Assembly (NCBI GenBank): GCA_934271365.1
Contig: CAKQRI010000013.1
Coordinates: 1-41,859, forward strand
Direction: 5' to 3'
From: an uncultured Spirochaetales bacterium
GTDB taxonomy: Bacteria; Spirochaetota; Spirochaetia; Sphaerochaetales; Sphaerochaetaceae
Length of the DNA: 41,859 bases
Part shown: positions 34,008 through 41,859 of the stretch, piece after piece
How the letters are laid out: each line of letters begins with the position of its first letter
Numbering within the stretch: position 1 is the first letter of the stretch
The notes under the pieces: generated by a model
Databases searched by the model: none
Seen by the model: the letters and a program-made list of their open reading frames with translations, nothing else
What the model was told of the DNA's origin: nothing
Position numbers and translations under genes: made by a program

Positions 34008-35573
34008 ATGAACAGCAGAAAAACAAAACGGATTATCAAGAAAGGCAAGAGAGGCCTTATAAGAATCATATTCAGCCGTGTTGGCATAATAAGCCTCCTA
34101 TTCCTTCTCAACCTCTCAATACTCATATCTGCAGGCTATTACCTCAGCAGATATATAAAGGGAATATACTGGCTATATTTCGCAATAAGAGTGATCTTCG
34201 CAATAATCATATTCAATAGCAGCTCCAACCCCTCATCAAAGCTCACATGGCTGCTTATTGTCTCATCGCTTCCGCTATTCGGTCCGATGCTGTACATATA
34301 CGTCAAATCAGACATAGGACACAGGGCAATCATCCATAGGATGGACAGCCTAGACAAAGTCTCTTCCAGTCTTATCGCACAGGACGAGGATGTGAAGGCA
34401 GAATTCTCTGAAGCAGACAGGAATGCATCAACTCTGCAGCACTATGTCGAAACCAATGGTGGATTTCCTATCTACAGGAATACAGAGACAGAATACTATC
34501 CTATCGGAGAAGCATTATTTGAGAGAATGCTGATAGAGCTAAGGAAAGCTGAATCCTTCATCTTCGTCGAATACTTCATAATAGGCGAAGGTGAGATGTG
34601 GAGTCAGATTCTCGAGATTCTGAAGGAAAAGGCAGCTGCAGGCGTAGAGGTAAGACTTATGTACGACGGCTTCTGCGAATTCTCCACCATTCCAAGAAGC
34701 TATCCTGAGAAAATGAATAAGCTAGGGATAAAGACGAAGCCATTTTCAAGACTCCAGCCTTTTGTCTCAACGCTATATAACTACCGTGACCATAGGAAGA
34801 TCATGGTGATTGATGGAAGAACAGCATTCACTGGCGGTGTCAATCTTGCAGATGAATACATAAACAGAGAAGTCAGATTCGGACACTGGAAGGACTGCGG
34901 CATCTGCATTAGAGGCGAAGCTGTGAAAAGCATGACACTGTTATTCCTGAAGCTCTGGAACCTCACAGAGCGCCAGCCTGAATTTGAGCGTTTTCTTGAT
35001 GGATGCAAAGACGAGAGATGCTCTGATGGCTTTATCATGCCATATGGCACATGTCCGCTTGAGGAAGACAGACTTGGAGAGATGGTCTATATAGATATGA
35101 TCAACAGAGCAGCCGAAAGCGTAAGGATAATGACGCCATATCTCGTACTGGATGGTGAGATGCAGACTGCAATCACATTTGCATCAGAAAGAGGTGTTGA
35201 TGTTGAGATAATCCTTCCTGGCATTCCTGATAAGAAAGCAGTCTATGCACTTGCAAAGACCCACTATAAAGCACTTGTGAGCGCAGGCGTTTCAATATAT
35301 GAATACACTCCGGGCTTCATCCATTCAAAGTGCCTTACAGCTGACGGAAAAGAGGGTGTTGTCGGCTCTATAAACTTCGACTATAGATCTCTCTACCATC
35401 ATTTCGAATGCGGTGTCTATATGCATGGCTCTTCATCGATAGCAGCTATTGACCAGGACTTTGAAGAGACAAAAGCAAAATGCAGGAAAGTGACTATGGA
35501 TACGATAAAGCATGAAAAGAAGCTGACAAAAGCTGTAGGAATGGTTTTAAAGCAGTTCGCTCCACTGTTATAA
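34008..35573 (+). CDS. cls: Cardiolipin synthase (phospholipase D family)
   Basis: Membrane enzyme that condenses phosphatidyl donors to make cardiolipin. The 521 residues start with a basic segment and two or three N-terminal helices (about 27-100), then two PLD domains. The first HKD motif is HRKIMVID (H262, K264, D269) and the second HSKCLTAD (H439, K441, D446), each followed by GG or GS turns. The length is normal for bacterial Cls. No Shine-Dalgarno is obvious, but a stop codon immediately precedes the ATG and no other start is reasonable. The nicotinamidase-like gene follows 22 bases later. Confidence 0.92.
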   Translation: MNSRKTKRIIKKGKRGLIRIIFSRVGIISLLFLLNLSILISAGYYLSRYIKGIYWLYFAIRVIFAIIIFNSSSNPSSKLTWLLIVSSLPLFGPMLYIYVKSDIGHRAIIHRMDSLDKVSSSLIAQDEDVKAEFSEADRNASTLQHYVETNGGFPIYRNTETEYYPIGEALFERMLIELRKAESFIFVEYFIIGEGEMWSQILEILKEKAAAGVEVRLMYDGFCEFSTIPRSYPEKMNKLGIKTKPFSRLQPFVSTLYNYRDHRKIMVIDGRTAFTGGVNLADEYINREVRFGHWKDCGICIRGEAVKSMTLLFLKLWNLTERQPEFERFLDGCKDERCSDGFIMPYGTCPLEEDRLGEMVYIDMINRAAESVRIMTPYLVLDGEMQTAITFASERGVDVEIILPGIPDKKAVYALAKTHYKALVSAGVSIYEYTPGFIHSKCLTADGKEGVVGSINFDYRSLYHHFECGVYMHGSSSIAAIDQDFEETKAKCRKVTMDTIKHEKKLTKAVGMVLKQFAPLL

Positions 35574-35595
35574 TAGAGATTCACAGGAGGAAAAA

Positions 35596-36135
35596 ATGGC
35601 AAGTAAGGCACTAGTCGTAATAGACATGCAGAATGATTTCATAAACGGCACGCTCGGTTCAAGCGCAGCAGAAGCTACAGTTCCGGTAATCGCAGGCAAG
35701 ATAAAAGAATTCAACGATTCGGGCTTTCCTGTAATAGCAACACGTGATATTCACCCAAAGAGCTATCTTGATGATATTGAGGGCAAGAGGGTTCCGTCAC
35801 ATTGCATTCGAGGAGAGAAAGGCTCAGAGATTACACCGGTATTTGCTGATTACCATTTCACAGCAATCATAGATAAGAACAACTTCATGGCATCTCCAGA
35901 AGAACAGCAGAAGATAAGAAAGGCAATCTACGAAGCATTGGGAAGCAATCCTGATGAGATTGAAATCTGCGGGCTCTGCGCTGATATATGCGTAGTGTCA
36001 AATGCCCTGATGCTCAGGATGCTGTTCCCAGATTCAGTGATCCGAGTAGATAGAAGAGCCACAGCAGGAACAACAGCGGAGAATACAGAAGCTGCATTCA
36101 GCGTAATGAGAAGCTGTCTCATTGATATCTATTAA
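35596..36135 (+). CDS. pncA: Isochorismatase-family cysteine hydrolase, nicotinamidase-like
   Basis: A 179-residue hydrolase with the catalytic aspartate in VVIDMQNDFINGTL, metal-site residues in TRDIHPKSY, HCIRGEKG typical of nicotinamidase, and the nucleophile cysteine in ICGLCADICVVSNAL. It likely deamidates nicotinamide to nicotinate for NAD salvage. A related amidase activity is possible, so the symbol is provisional. CAGGAGG lies 7 bases before the ATG. It is the last gene before the mobile region. Confidence 0.82.
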   Translation: MASKALVVIDMQNDFINGTLGSSAAEATVPVIAGKIKEFNDSGFPVIATRDIHPKSYLDDIEGKRVPSHCIRGEKGSEITPVFADYHFTAIIDKNNFMASPEEQQKIRKAIYEALGSNPDEIEICGLCADICVVSNALMLRMLFPDSVIRVDRRATAGTTAENTEAAFSVMRSCLIDIY

Positions 36136-36400
36136 AAAAATCTGAAAGGGACTGTAAATAAATCTGTGGAAATGCCACAAGCAGTATAACGGGCTGGCTA
36201 CCCTGGCTCGAGAGCATTACATCGATGACATTATTCCGGACGGCATTTGCTCCATATCGGACAGTTCCACCTCGAACTTAGTCCGTTTTCGTCGCAACTT
36301 CTTTGTGAACTTTTTCGTATAGTCCTGATATTTTTCAAAAATCGGGGTGCACTACATGTAGAAGTTCGGACGGTTTTGTCCTAAATACGAGGCGAAATGC
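36136..36400. other. Junction into the mobile region, with IS256-like end
   Basis: From 36148 GGGACTGTAAATAAATCTGTG resembles an IS256-family terminal repeat. The rest (36180-36400) has short broken frames on both strands and uses more CG-containing triplets than the chromosome before it. I see no intact gene. It marks the boundary between the conserved chromosome and inserted DNA. Confidence 0.45.
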
Positions 36401-36721
36401 ATGGTTAAACGAGATTCCTATATGAATCGACTGATCAACAGTATGTGGAACGGCGAGATAAAAGTCATCACAGGCATACGCAGATGCGGCAAGTCCGTAC
36501 TGCTTTTCAATCTGTTTTTCGAGTATCACCTTTCGCAGAACGTTTCAGAAGATCATATTTTGAAAATTGAACTAGATCAGCGACGATACTATAAGTTCAG
36601 AAATCCAATCACTCTGTGCGAATATGTAGAAAGCACCGTTAGGGACAGGAAGGATGAAAAATTCTATCTGTTCATTGATAAGGTGCAGCTCACTACGAAA
36701 GTTAGACCGCAGTCAATATAG
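36401..36721 (+). pseudogene. Truncated AAA ATPase (DUF4143-associated type), N-terminal fragment
   Basis: The first 95 or so residues of an ATPase normally about 400 long. It has the Walker A GIRRCGKSVLL and a Walker B-like FYLFIDKVQL, where the family has an acidic residue (FIDEIQ). Similarity stops right after this motif at about 36690, and the frame ends within unrelated sequence. An IS3 transposase fragment begins next on the other strand. The likely cause is insertion and later deletion. Codon use differs from the flanking chromosome, suggesting transfer. Confidence 0.7.
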
Positions 36722-36742
36722 TAGACAGAAAAAAAGAAAGAA

Positions 36743-37138
36743 TCATAAAGAATCAAAATATAGCTTCTCAAACTCATTCGGGGTTCTGTAGCCAATGGCA
36801 GAATGCAGCCTCCTGGAATTATAGTAGCCATCGATGTACTCGAACAGCGAAGCCCTGAGCTCAGCAAATGTCCTGTAGCAGAACCTATCTGTCTGCTCCT
36901 GCTTCAGATATCTGAAGAAGCTCTCGCAGACTGAATTGTCATAGGGATAGCCCTTTGCTGAGAATGACTGGAGCACCGAGCATCTATCCAGGAGCATCCT
37001 GAATGAGCTCGAAGAATATTCGCTTCCCCTGTCATTGAAGGCCTTCATGAATGCCTCAGAGACAAGCTCTGCAGAATCAAAGGCAAACTCCTGTATGAAG
37101 AAGAGATTGTCAGGATACGACTTTTCCTGCATTTTCAA
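36743..37138 (-). pseudogene. IS3-family transposase (OrfB) C-terminal fragment
   Basis: A 131-residue remnant of an rve/DDE integrase. NDRGSEYSS carries the second catalytic aspartate and CESFFRYLKQE the glutamate; YIDGYYNSRRLHSAIGYRTP is the typical C-terminus. The N-terminal half, including the first catalytic aspartate, and OrfA are missing, and the first codon is a TTG within unrelated DNA. It is therefore inactive. Its end abuts the broken AAA ATPase. Confidence 0.85.
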
Positions 37139-37468
37139 CTGCCATAAAACTATATTTTATATTGATATTTATAGATGGTGAAATCAAATCCGGGTGAAAT
37201 CTTAACATTAGCACAGCTGATATTTCAGTCTTCATGAGACTTAAGCTATCCAAAAGACCTGAAGTGTTTAATATGATTTAACACTAGATTTTCCCTGAAA
37301 ATTAAAAAGTCAGATTAAATCCGAAAAATAGATATATCAGAAGTTTCAGTCATGCAAGTCTGAAACTTTATTAAATAAGATTTACTGACTTACAAAACTA
37401 AAAATCTAACAACAATATAAAAACCTCAGCTTACTGCAGTAAATAACGGATGTATAAATTCAGAAAAA
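37139..37468. other. AT-rich gene-free stretch with a perfect hairpin
   Basis: No credible ORF on either strand. It holds a perfect 9-bp hairpin at 37341-37368 (AAGTTTCAG, 10-base loop, CTGAAACTT), about 100 bases downstream of the nuclease-like gene. The hairpin may end the ATPase/nuclease transcript or belong to a small RNA. GTGAAATC occurs twice near 37179 and 37193. Otherwise nothing is recognised. Confidence 0.5.
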
Positions 37469-37972
37469 CTAATTCAATTCATCTATATCAGTTTTAGTCC
37501 TCAGAATGAATCTATGCTTCTTATAGAACTCACTCTGACTATTTGAAATCTGATAGTTTGATCTAGGGTGGGCAATATTGCAGACATAAGCTTTCTTAAA
37601 CCTGAATTTTTCAAAACTCTCGCCGAAATTATATATAGTTGACTCTAACTGTTCTATTGCATTGCTGAGCCAGTTCTCTCGCTGATTCTTCAATTCGATA
37701 AGGCATATAGTCTTATCTGTATAAAGTGCTGCATCACATCTTTTGGCATCTGATGATGTAAAATCACATCTGACTATGTCAATATTGTTATCTATTGGAA
37801 TAAAATGATAGTCTTCCCTATTATTGGAATGAACTACAGCATTCCATTTCGCAGAATTCTTATCATAAACAATAGCTGCAGGCAATTTTCCATTTTTATC
37901 ATCAGGATCTATTATACCGAACTCTGGAACTCTCCTGACTCTAACGGAATGCTTTTCAATATCTACACGCAA
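37469..37972 (-). CDS. Small PD-(D/E)XK-like nuclease protein, partner of the ATPase
   Basis: A 167-residue protein I cannot assign to a named family. Residues 78-113 fit a PD-(D/E)XK nuclease core: an aspartate (D80) in KRCDAALY, a hydrophobic strand TICLIELKN with E93-x-K95, and then a helix with Q108 in AIEQLEST. N-terminal residues 1-65 are beta-rich, and the C-terminus ends in a lysine-rich strand segment. The start overlaps the ATPase stop by 10 bases, so both are made together. A coupled ATPase and nuclease suggests a nucleic-acid-targeting defence module. The nuclease call is from motif reading only. Confidence 0.55.
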   Translation of the reverse strand: MRVDIEKHSVRVRRVPEFGIIDPDDKNGKLPAAIVYDKNSAKWNAVVHSNNREDYHFIPIDNNIDIVRCDFTSSDAKRCDAALYTDKTICLIELKNQRENWLSNAIEQLESTIYNFGESFEKFRFKKAYVCNIAHPRSNYQISNSQSEFYKKHRFILRTKTDIDELN

Positions 37973-39228
37973 AACTCAGCCTCCAGATCAAGCAATTCTG
38001 AAAAAAGCTCATTGAATTCTGCTAACTCTTTATTGAGCATGTTTTCATCAGATGGAAGATTCTCATATGACTTAAGAATCCGGATATTTCCATCTTTATC
38101 TGTCTCATAAATAGAAATCACATCACCAGACACCATAGCTTTCTCTGGAACAATATGGCTGATTCTTTCAACTGGAACACTAACAGAAGCAATCTGCTTT
38201 GCCTTTGCAGCCAATGTCAGATAGGAGATTATGTAAGGACTATGCGTTGTTATTATCAGCTGATTTCCAATGTTTGAATTCAGACATTCAAGAAGCTTAT
38301 ACAAAACCTTACACTGTGATTCTGGATATAGATTCTGCTCAGGCTCTTCCACGATATTGATAAATCTGCTATTAAAATAACGATTCAATAATGACTTAAG
38401 AATCTCTACACTCCTGCTGTCTATTCCTTTAACTGAACCTGTTTTAAACATCTGATCAAAAGCACCGTTAAGCTCCATCTTATCTGATTCTAAAATGTCT
38501 TTTATACGCTGTTTCAAATCTTCTCTCTCAGCCAAGCTGAGATTCTGTATATTTTCAACAACCGATGTATTAACCTCTTCTGAGAGGTAATCAGAGACAA
38601 TAGAGAGAGGAGTAACCGATTGTATTCCACTGGATGCATCTGTTATGTCTATGTGCCTATCTTCTGTTACCACCATGGTTCTTGATGTATCTTGGTTATA
38701 TGTAATACTTATATCAGAAACGGGAAGTCTGTAACTGATTTTTGCAAGTCTTCTCCTTGCCTTTCTGTATTCATCCATTAAGATGGATACCATCAGAGGC
38801 AGATTCTTCATATTTTCAGAATCTTCCAGAACTGTCAGCATATTCCTTTCTGATGGAATATACATAATCTTGGGCCGGACATAATTTTCTGAATCTGAAA
38901 TTCTAGTGGCAGAAAAAATATCATTCCTATATGAAAAAGAATAGATATCTCCAACATAATCTATCTCAGATTCTTTATTAACATATTTATCTATCCTCTG
39001 ATTCTTCAGCAGGGATAGGAAATCTTCTTTTTTATATTCTACCTTATTCAAATCTTTCTGCATGCTTTTCTCTAGCCAGCAAAATGTTGAATATAGCTTA
39101 GCAATAGTACTCTTACCTGTAGCTTGATCACCACAGATCAATACAACAGGGGAGATTTCCATAAATCCATCATTCTCATGAAAGCCTTCCATGATTGGAC
39201 CAACATATCTGATTCTAAGCTTTGGCAT
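37963..39228 (-). CDS. SMC/OLD-like AAA (ABC-fold) ATPase
   Basis: A 421-residue ATPase with all ABC-type motifs: Walker A GDQATGKST (33-41), a signature-like ASSGIQS (198-204), Walker B FINIVEEPEQNLYPE (289-303) and the switch histidine in TTHSPY (H329). The helical region between Walker A and the signature is short (about 150 residues), so there is no long coiled coil. No TOPRIM nuclease domain follows; the C-terminus is about 90 residues. This is the AAA_15/AAA_21-type architecture found in many phage-defence systems. AAGGATATAGAA precedes the ATG. The nuclease-like gene is coupled downstream. Confidence 0.78.
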   Translation of the reverse strand: MPKLRIRYVGPIMEGFHENDGFMEISPVVLICGDQATGKSTIAKLYSTFCWLEKSMQKDLNKVEYKKEDFLSLLKNQRIDKYVNKESEIDYVGDIYSFSYRNDIFSATRISDSENYVRPKIMYIPSERNMLTVLEDSENMKNLPLMVSILMDEYRKARRRLAKISYRLPVSDISITYNQDTSRTMVVTEDRHIDITDASSGIQSVTPLSIVSDYLSEEVNTSVVENIQNLSLAEREDLKQRIKDILESDKMELNGAFDQMFKTGSVKGIDSRSVEILKSLLNRYFNSRFINIVEEPEQNLYPESQCKVLYKLLECLNSNIGNQLIITTHSPYIISYLTLAAKAKQIASVSVPVERISHIVPEKAMVSGDVISIYETDKDGNIRILKSYENLPSDENMLNKELAEFNELFSELLDLEAEFCV

Positions 39229-39395
39229 TTCTATATCCTTTTCCCTAAGTAAATGATTATAGCATAATTTAAAGAAATATCTTCAAAATAAGGATGATGA
39301 CAATAGTTAACCATAATGAAGTATATCCAATATAGTGGAGTAGCCAGAAATTTCAATAAAAACAATTTCTGTACTGTGTTGGTGAAAACCTAGCA

Positions 39396-39574
39396 TACAG
39401 TGCGAAGAATGTGATTTTCACATCACAAAATGGGGCGATGCCTTTGATGACTACGCTTTGGCCAATGCCATTATCTATAGACTTGTTTATCACTTCTACA
39501 TAATTAAGATAACTGCTCAATCTTACAAGATTAAAGGAAAACTTCTGTATGAGGAGGATAATGTTGAAAGATGA
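39396..39574 (+). pseudogene. IS21-family IstB C-terminal remnant
   Basis: YSAKNVIFTSQ followed, after a frameshift at about 39430, by WGDAFDDYALANAIIYRLV and a QSYKIKG segment ending in a stop at 39574. This is the typical end of the IS21 helper ATPase IstB (TSN..WG...D..LA.A...R). Everything upstream, including the ATPase core, is lost. The 39229-39395 stretch before it holds no gene. Confidence 0.7.
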
Positions 39575-39915
39575 TTATTTCCTATATTTCCAATTGTCAT
39601 AAATCAACATTTTTATTTGGCATATACATGGAATTCTCTCTGATTCCTGGGGCCTGCATGCTCTCTGACACCTGTATATATACCTTAGATTCTCTGCTCA
39701 TAATTTCCAGTATGTCGAACCTGAGACATTCTGTCATTGGGCATAAAACTCTCCGAAAATAGAAAACAATACAGCATATAACACTCTATCGCTGAGATGA
39801 ACTATCTAGTTTTGCATCCAGCAGAAGTACCAGCACTGCATATCTGCTATGTCAATCATTCTTTCAGTTAGCGAAACTCCTATGCAGAAACAGAATCTGT
39901 GGGTTTACATGTATC
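39575..39915. other. Gene-free stretch after the IstB remnant
   Basis: Only short, weakly coding frames are present, and the longest (39571-39762) lacks a ribosome site. I see no repeat or structured RNA in it. Confidence 0.4.
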
Positions 39916-40131
39916 TTAAAAGATATTGCGAAGGTAATCTGGCCCTTCCCTCCAAAGACCAGTAGAATAATCAAACAACTCCTTATAAGCAAGAGAAACC
40001 GAAAACTCAAAGAATGCATGATCAAAGGAAACTCCTGTTTCAGTGCAGTAATCTTCGAGCATCGCTCGCATGACATTCACAGCACAAGACTCGCGCTGTT
40101 CGTCGCTGACATTATAGATGCTTGAAGTCAT
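39916..40131 (-). CDS. Small hypothetical protein, orphan
   Basis: A 71-residue protein. ATG at 40131 follows AAGGAG by 8 bases, a strong ribosome site; a GTG at 40140 overlaps the site and is not used here. It is helical, and its C-terminus LFDYSTGLWREGPDYL resembles small proteins that I recall near toxin-antitoxin and phage loci of gut bacteria, but I cannot name the family. No partner gene is adjacent: an IstB remnant lies on one side and an IS110 element on the other. Confidence 0.55.
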   Translation of the reverse strand: MTSSIYNVSDEQRESCAVNVMRAMLEDYCTETGVSFDHAFFEFSVSLAYKELFDYSTGLWREGPDYLRNIF

Positions 40132-40464
40132 AGATGTCACTCCTTATAAATTCAAGAGATTGGATTGCTTTTCCATTGCAGAAGCAGAACTGATCATCTA
40201 GACGATTCATATGATGTGACCGTTGTCAATGTGGTTGTTTAAAGAGTTTTCATCTCTTATATATTTCCTTTACTAATACATATATCTAAGAAGCTAAGTC
40301 CGTCCTGGTAGGCTATCCAGTTTTTCAGCATTTGACCACTTTCATATTCATGGATTGGTTAGCACCAAGAGTCATGTTTATGGCATGTCTTATAATCGTC
40401 TCGAGGATGGCAAGATCTTGACTGTCGTTAACCCACCAAGAAGGACTCAGCTAAATACCCTTTA
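40132..40464. other. Gene-free stretch downstream of the IS110 transposase
   Basis: No intact gene. A plus-strand frame is open from 40298 to a stop at 40450 and ends with a coherent-looking tail (YGMSYNRLEDGKILTVVN) that may be a gene remnant. The right end of the IS110 element must lie within this stretch, but its border is not visible. ATGATGTGACC at 40211 recurs at 41790. Confidence 0.4.
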
Positions 40465-41628
40465 TTAAATAACCTGTTGTTCAGTTTCTCTTATCTCACC
40501 CCTTGATTCCATATGTCCAGTCATCATTCCCCAGATGAAACAAGAGAGCTCACGAGCACATGCTGCCTTTGCAACATTAGCGTTCTTACCATACTTTAAA
40601 AGATTGAAGTACTTACTCTTAATCCTCATTGATCCTCTGTCTGCATATGCAATGATATCTGGAGATATTCCTTTTTGCCTTTCAAGTAGCCTCTTGGATT
40701 TCTTGTATGGATTTGTACGTGTAATTGAATTTGCACTTTCACATAGTAGCTTTCTACAGTGACTGTTGCCTGCTTTTGTTATTCCACCTTTTTGAGTGCT
40801 TTTACCACTTGAATGTTCTCCTGGACATAATCCTAGGTAAGAAGAAAGAGCTTCTGCTGATGTAAACCTATTATAGTCACCAATCTCTGTAATCATGACC
40901 ATGGCTACATGTGTATCTATTCCTGCAAAGCATCTAAGCTTATCAATCTTATCTTTGTATCTGTCTTCTCTTGAAAATTCCTCTATCTTGGCATCAAGTA
41001 GCACAATGGCATCATTTAGTCTTGTGACCTCATTCAGGTATTCCTGGAATGTAAGCTTATCTATTGGACTCTCAAATTCTTGCTTCTTGAGCCAAGAGAG
41101 ATGCTTCTGTGTCCAAGGATTTCCTCTATACTTTCTGTCTCTCCTCAAGAGGAATGACAAGAGGTTCTGCTTTGCTTTCTTAAGTGCTTCCTTCCTGTCA
41201 TCACGCATTCTGATGTAATCCCTATAGGATTCATCTTCTTCAGATAGAGGGACGACTTCAGAGTAAGAGCCCCAATAGACAGCCTTCGCAAGAGTTCTTG
41301 CATCCTTTGCATCAGTCTTTACCTTTACACCAGCAGCAGGGCGATAAATACTTGTTGGCGCCATTACGTGACATGTGTATCCTGCTTTTTCAAGATCTCT
41401 CTTAAGTCCAAAACCTGTTGGTCCAGCCTCATATCCTATTTTAATTGTTACAGGCGCTGCTATTTCTTTCTTTAACCTCTTAAGATAGGTAATGACACTC
41501 CTTGAGTCTGCTGCGACTGTAGTTTCTGCACTGAAGTTTGTAGTTTGCGGATTGAATGCAGAAATTGAGTATGAATCTTTATGGACATCGATGCCGATTG
41601 CTCTTACTATTTGATTGTTGTTAATCAT
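40465..41628 (-). mobile_element. IS110-family transposase, apparently intact
   Basis: A 387-residue IS110-type DEDD transposase. The RuvC-like domain has D14 (GIDVHKD), E67 (GYEAGPTG), D106 and D109 (KTDAKDA). The C-terminal Tnp20 domain has CFAGID, SYLGLCPGEHSSG and KGGITKAGNSHCRKLL with the predicted catalytic serine. AGGAG precedes the ATG by about 9 bases. IS110 elements work with a bridge RNA from their non-coding ends. No frameshift or stop is seen, so the element may be mobile. Confidence 0.92.
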
Positions 41629-41793
41629 TGAAGTGATCTCCTTTGTATGAGGTAATGCATATCTTTTGTATTATATACATTGGATATGCCAAATCCACGA
41701 TTCTACATATCCGAGGTCACTTCATATTGTTTAGGCAGCAGTGTTTTGATGGCAAAACTATCGGCATCCTCTGATCCTGGTTCGCCATAATGA
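41629..41793 (-). other. Upstream non-coding region of the IS110 element, candidate bridge-RNA locus
   Basis: About 165 bases between the transposase start and the next IS end. It holds a TATAAT-like promoter box on the minus strand and an inverted repeat GGATATG/CATATCC (41682-41688 and 41706-41712). An open frame tail on the minus strand ends at 41703 and may be an older remnant. In IS110-group elements the guide (bridge) RNA is encoded upstream of the transposase; here its bounds cannot be set. Confidence 0.4.
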
Positions 41794-41859
41794 TGTGACC
41801 CCCAGAAATTGGACAAAACCAATTTGGGGGTTAATTTTTTGAAACTAACAGATGAAGAA
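41794..41859 (+). mobile_element. Left end of an IS3-like element, cut by the window edge
   Basis: TGTGACCCCC begins a terminal-repeat-like sequence. AAATTGG and CCAATTT (41806-41825) with outer CCCCC/GGGGG form a strong hairpin. A likely transposase OrfA start, TTG at 41839 (KLTDEE), follows at the window edge. Ends of the TGACCCCCA...TTGGACA form are common in IS3-family elements. Confidence 0.55.

Noticed and set aside
36180..36360. Possible protein remnants on both strands next to the IS256-like end
   Set aside because: Translations are short and interrupted and match no family I know, so I list the stretch as non-coding.
39571..39762. Open frame of 63 codons after the IstB remnant
   Set aside because: No ribosome site, atypical composition and partial overlap with IS debris.
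41700..41800. Minus-strand open tail (YGEPGSEDADSFAIK) ending at 41703
   Set aside because: It runs through the IS3-like terminal repeat and has no start; it may be a remnant but cannot be supported as a gene.
1..41859. CRISPR array or prophage
   Set aside because: No regularly spaced repeats, cas genes, integrase of the phage type or phage structural genes were seen.

Overview
The window is about 41.9 kb of AT-rich bacterial chromosome, dense in genes with short spacers. Lipoprotein signals, a Na+-decarboxylase beta subunit, an Fe-S enoate reductase, an Fe-S dehydratase of the aconitase X family and a DbpA-type RNA-binding protein point to an anaerobic, probably host-associated bacterium. 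My best guess is the Spirochaetota (Sphaerochaeta/Treponema-like). That is an inference from gene content only; no rRNA is present.

Positions 1-36135 look like ordinary, well-kept chromosome. In order they hold: the 3' part of a PLP enzyme and threonine synthase (thrC); a two-subunit ABC exporter; an operon of a duplicated P-II-like protein and a duplicated DUF1538 membrane protein; the beta and tiny gamma-like subunits of a Na+-pumping decarboxylase; a guanine-type riboswitch followed by guanine deaminase; a csoR-copA copper operon with CsoR-like operators and a CopZ domain fused to CopA; a DUF2188 protein; tRNA-Pro(CGG); a PHP phosphatase and a coiled-coil protein; an RNA-binding protein and a metallo-hydrolase; thrH, a DMT transporter and an AI-2E-type permease; the overlapping cluster trmJ / GDPD / DUF362-ferredoxin; an S41 lipoprotein; nagB and mnmA; an enoate reductase; the two aconitase X subunits; a lipase-like lipoprotein; a uracil permease; cardiolipin synthase; and a nicotinamidase-like hydrolase.

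Positions 36136-41859 are an accessory region of mobile-element debris: an IS256-like end, a truncated AAA ATPase, an IS3 transposase fragment, an IstB fragment, an intact IS110-family transposase and the left end of another IS3-like element. Inside this debris sits an intact overlapping two-gene module, an SMC/OLD-like ABC ATPase followed by a small protein with a PD-(D/E)XK-like nuclease signature. It is the best candidate here for an undescribed (possibly anti-phage) system.

Regulation visible in the sequence includes the guanine riboswitch with its own promoter, CsoR-type palindromes (one between the -35 and -10 boxes), several terminators between convergent genes, and possible internal translation initiation that would make a free CopZ from copA.
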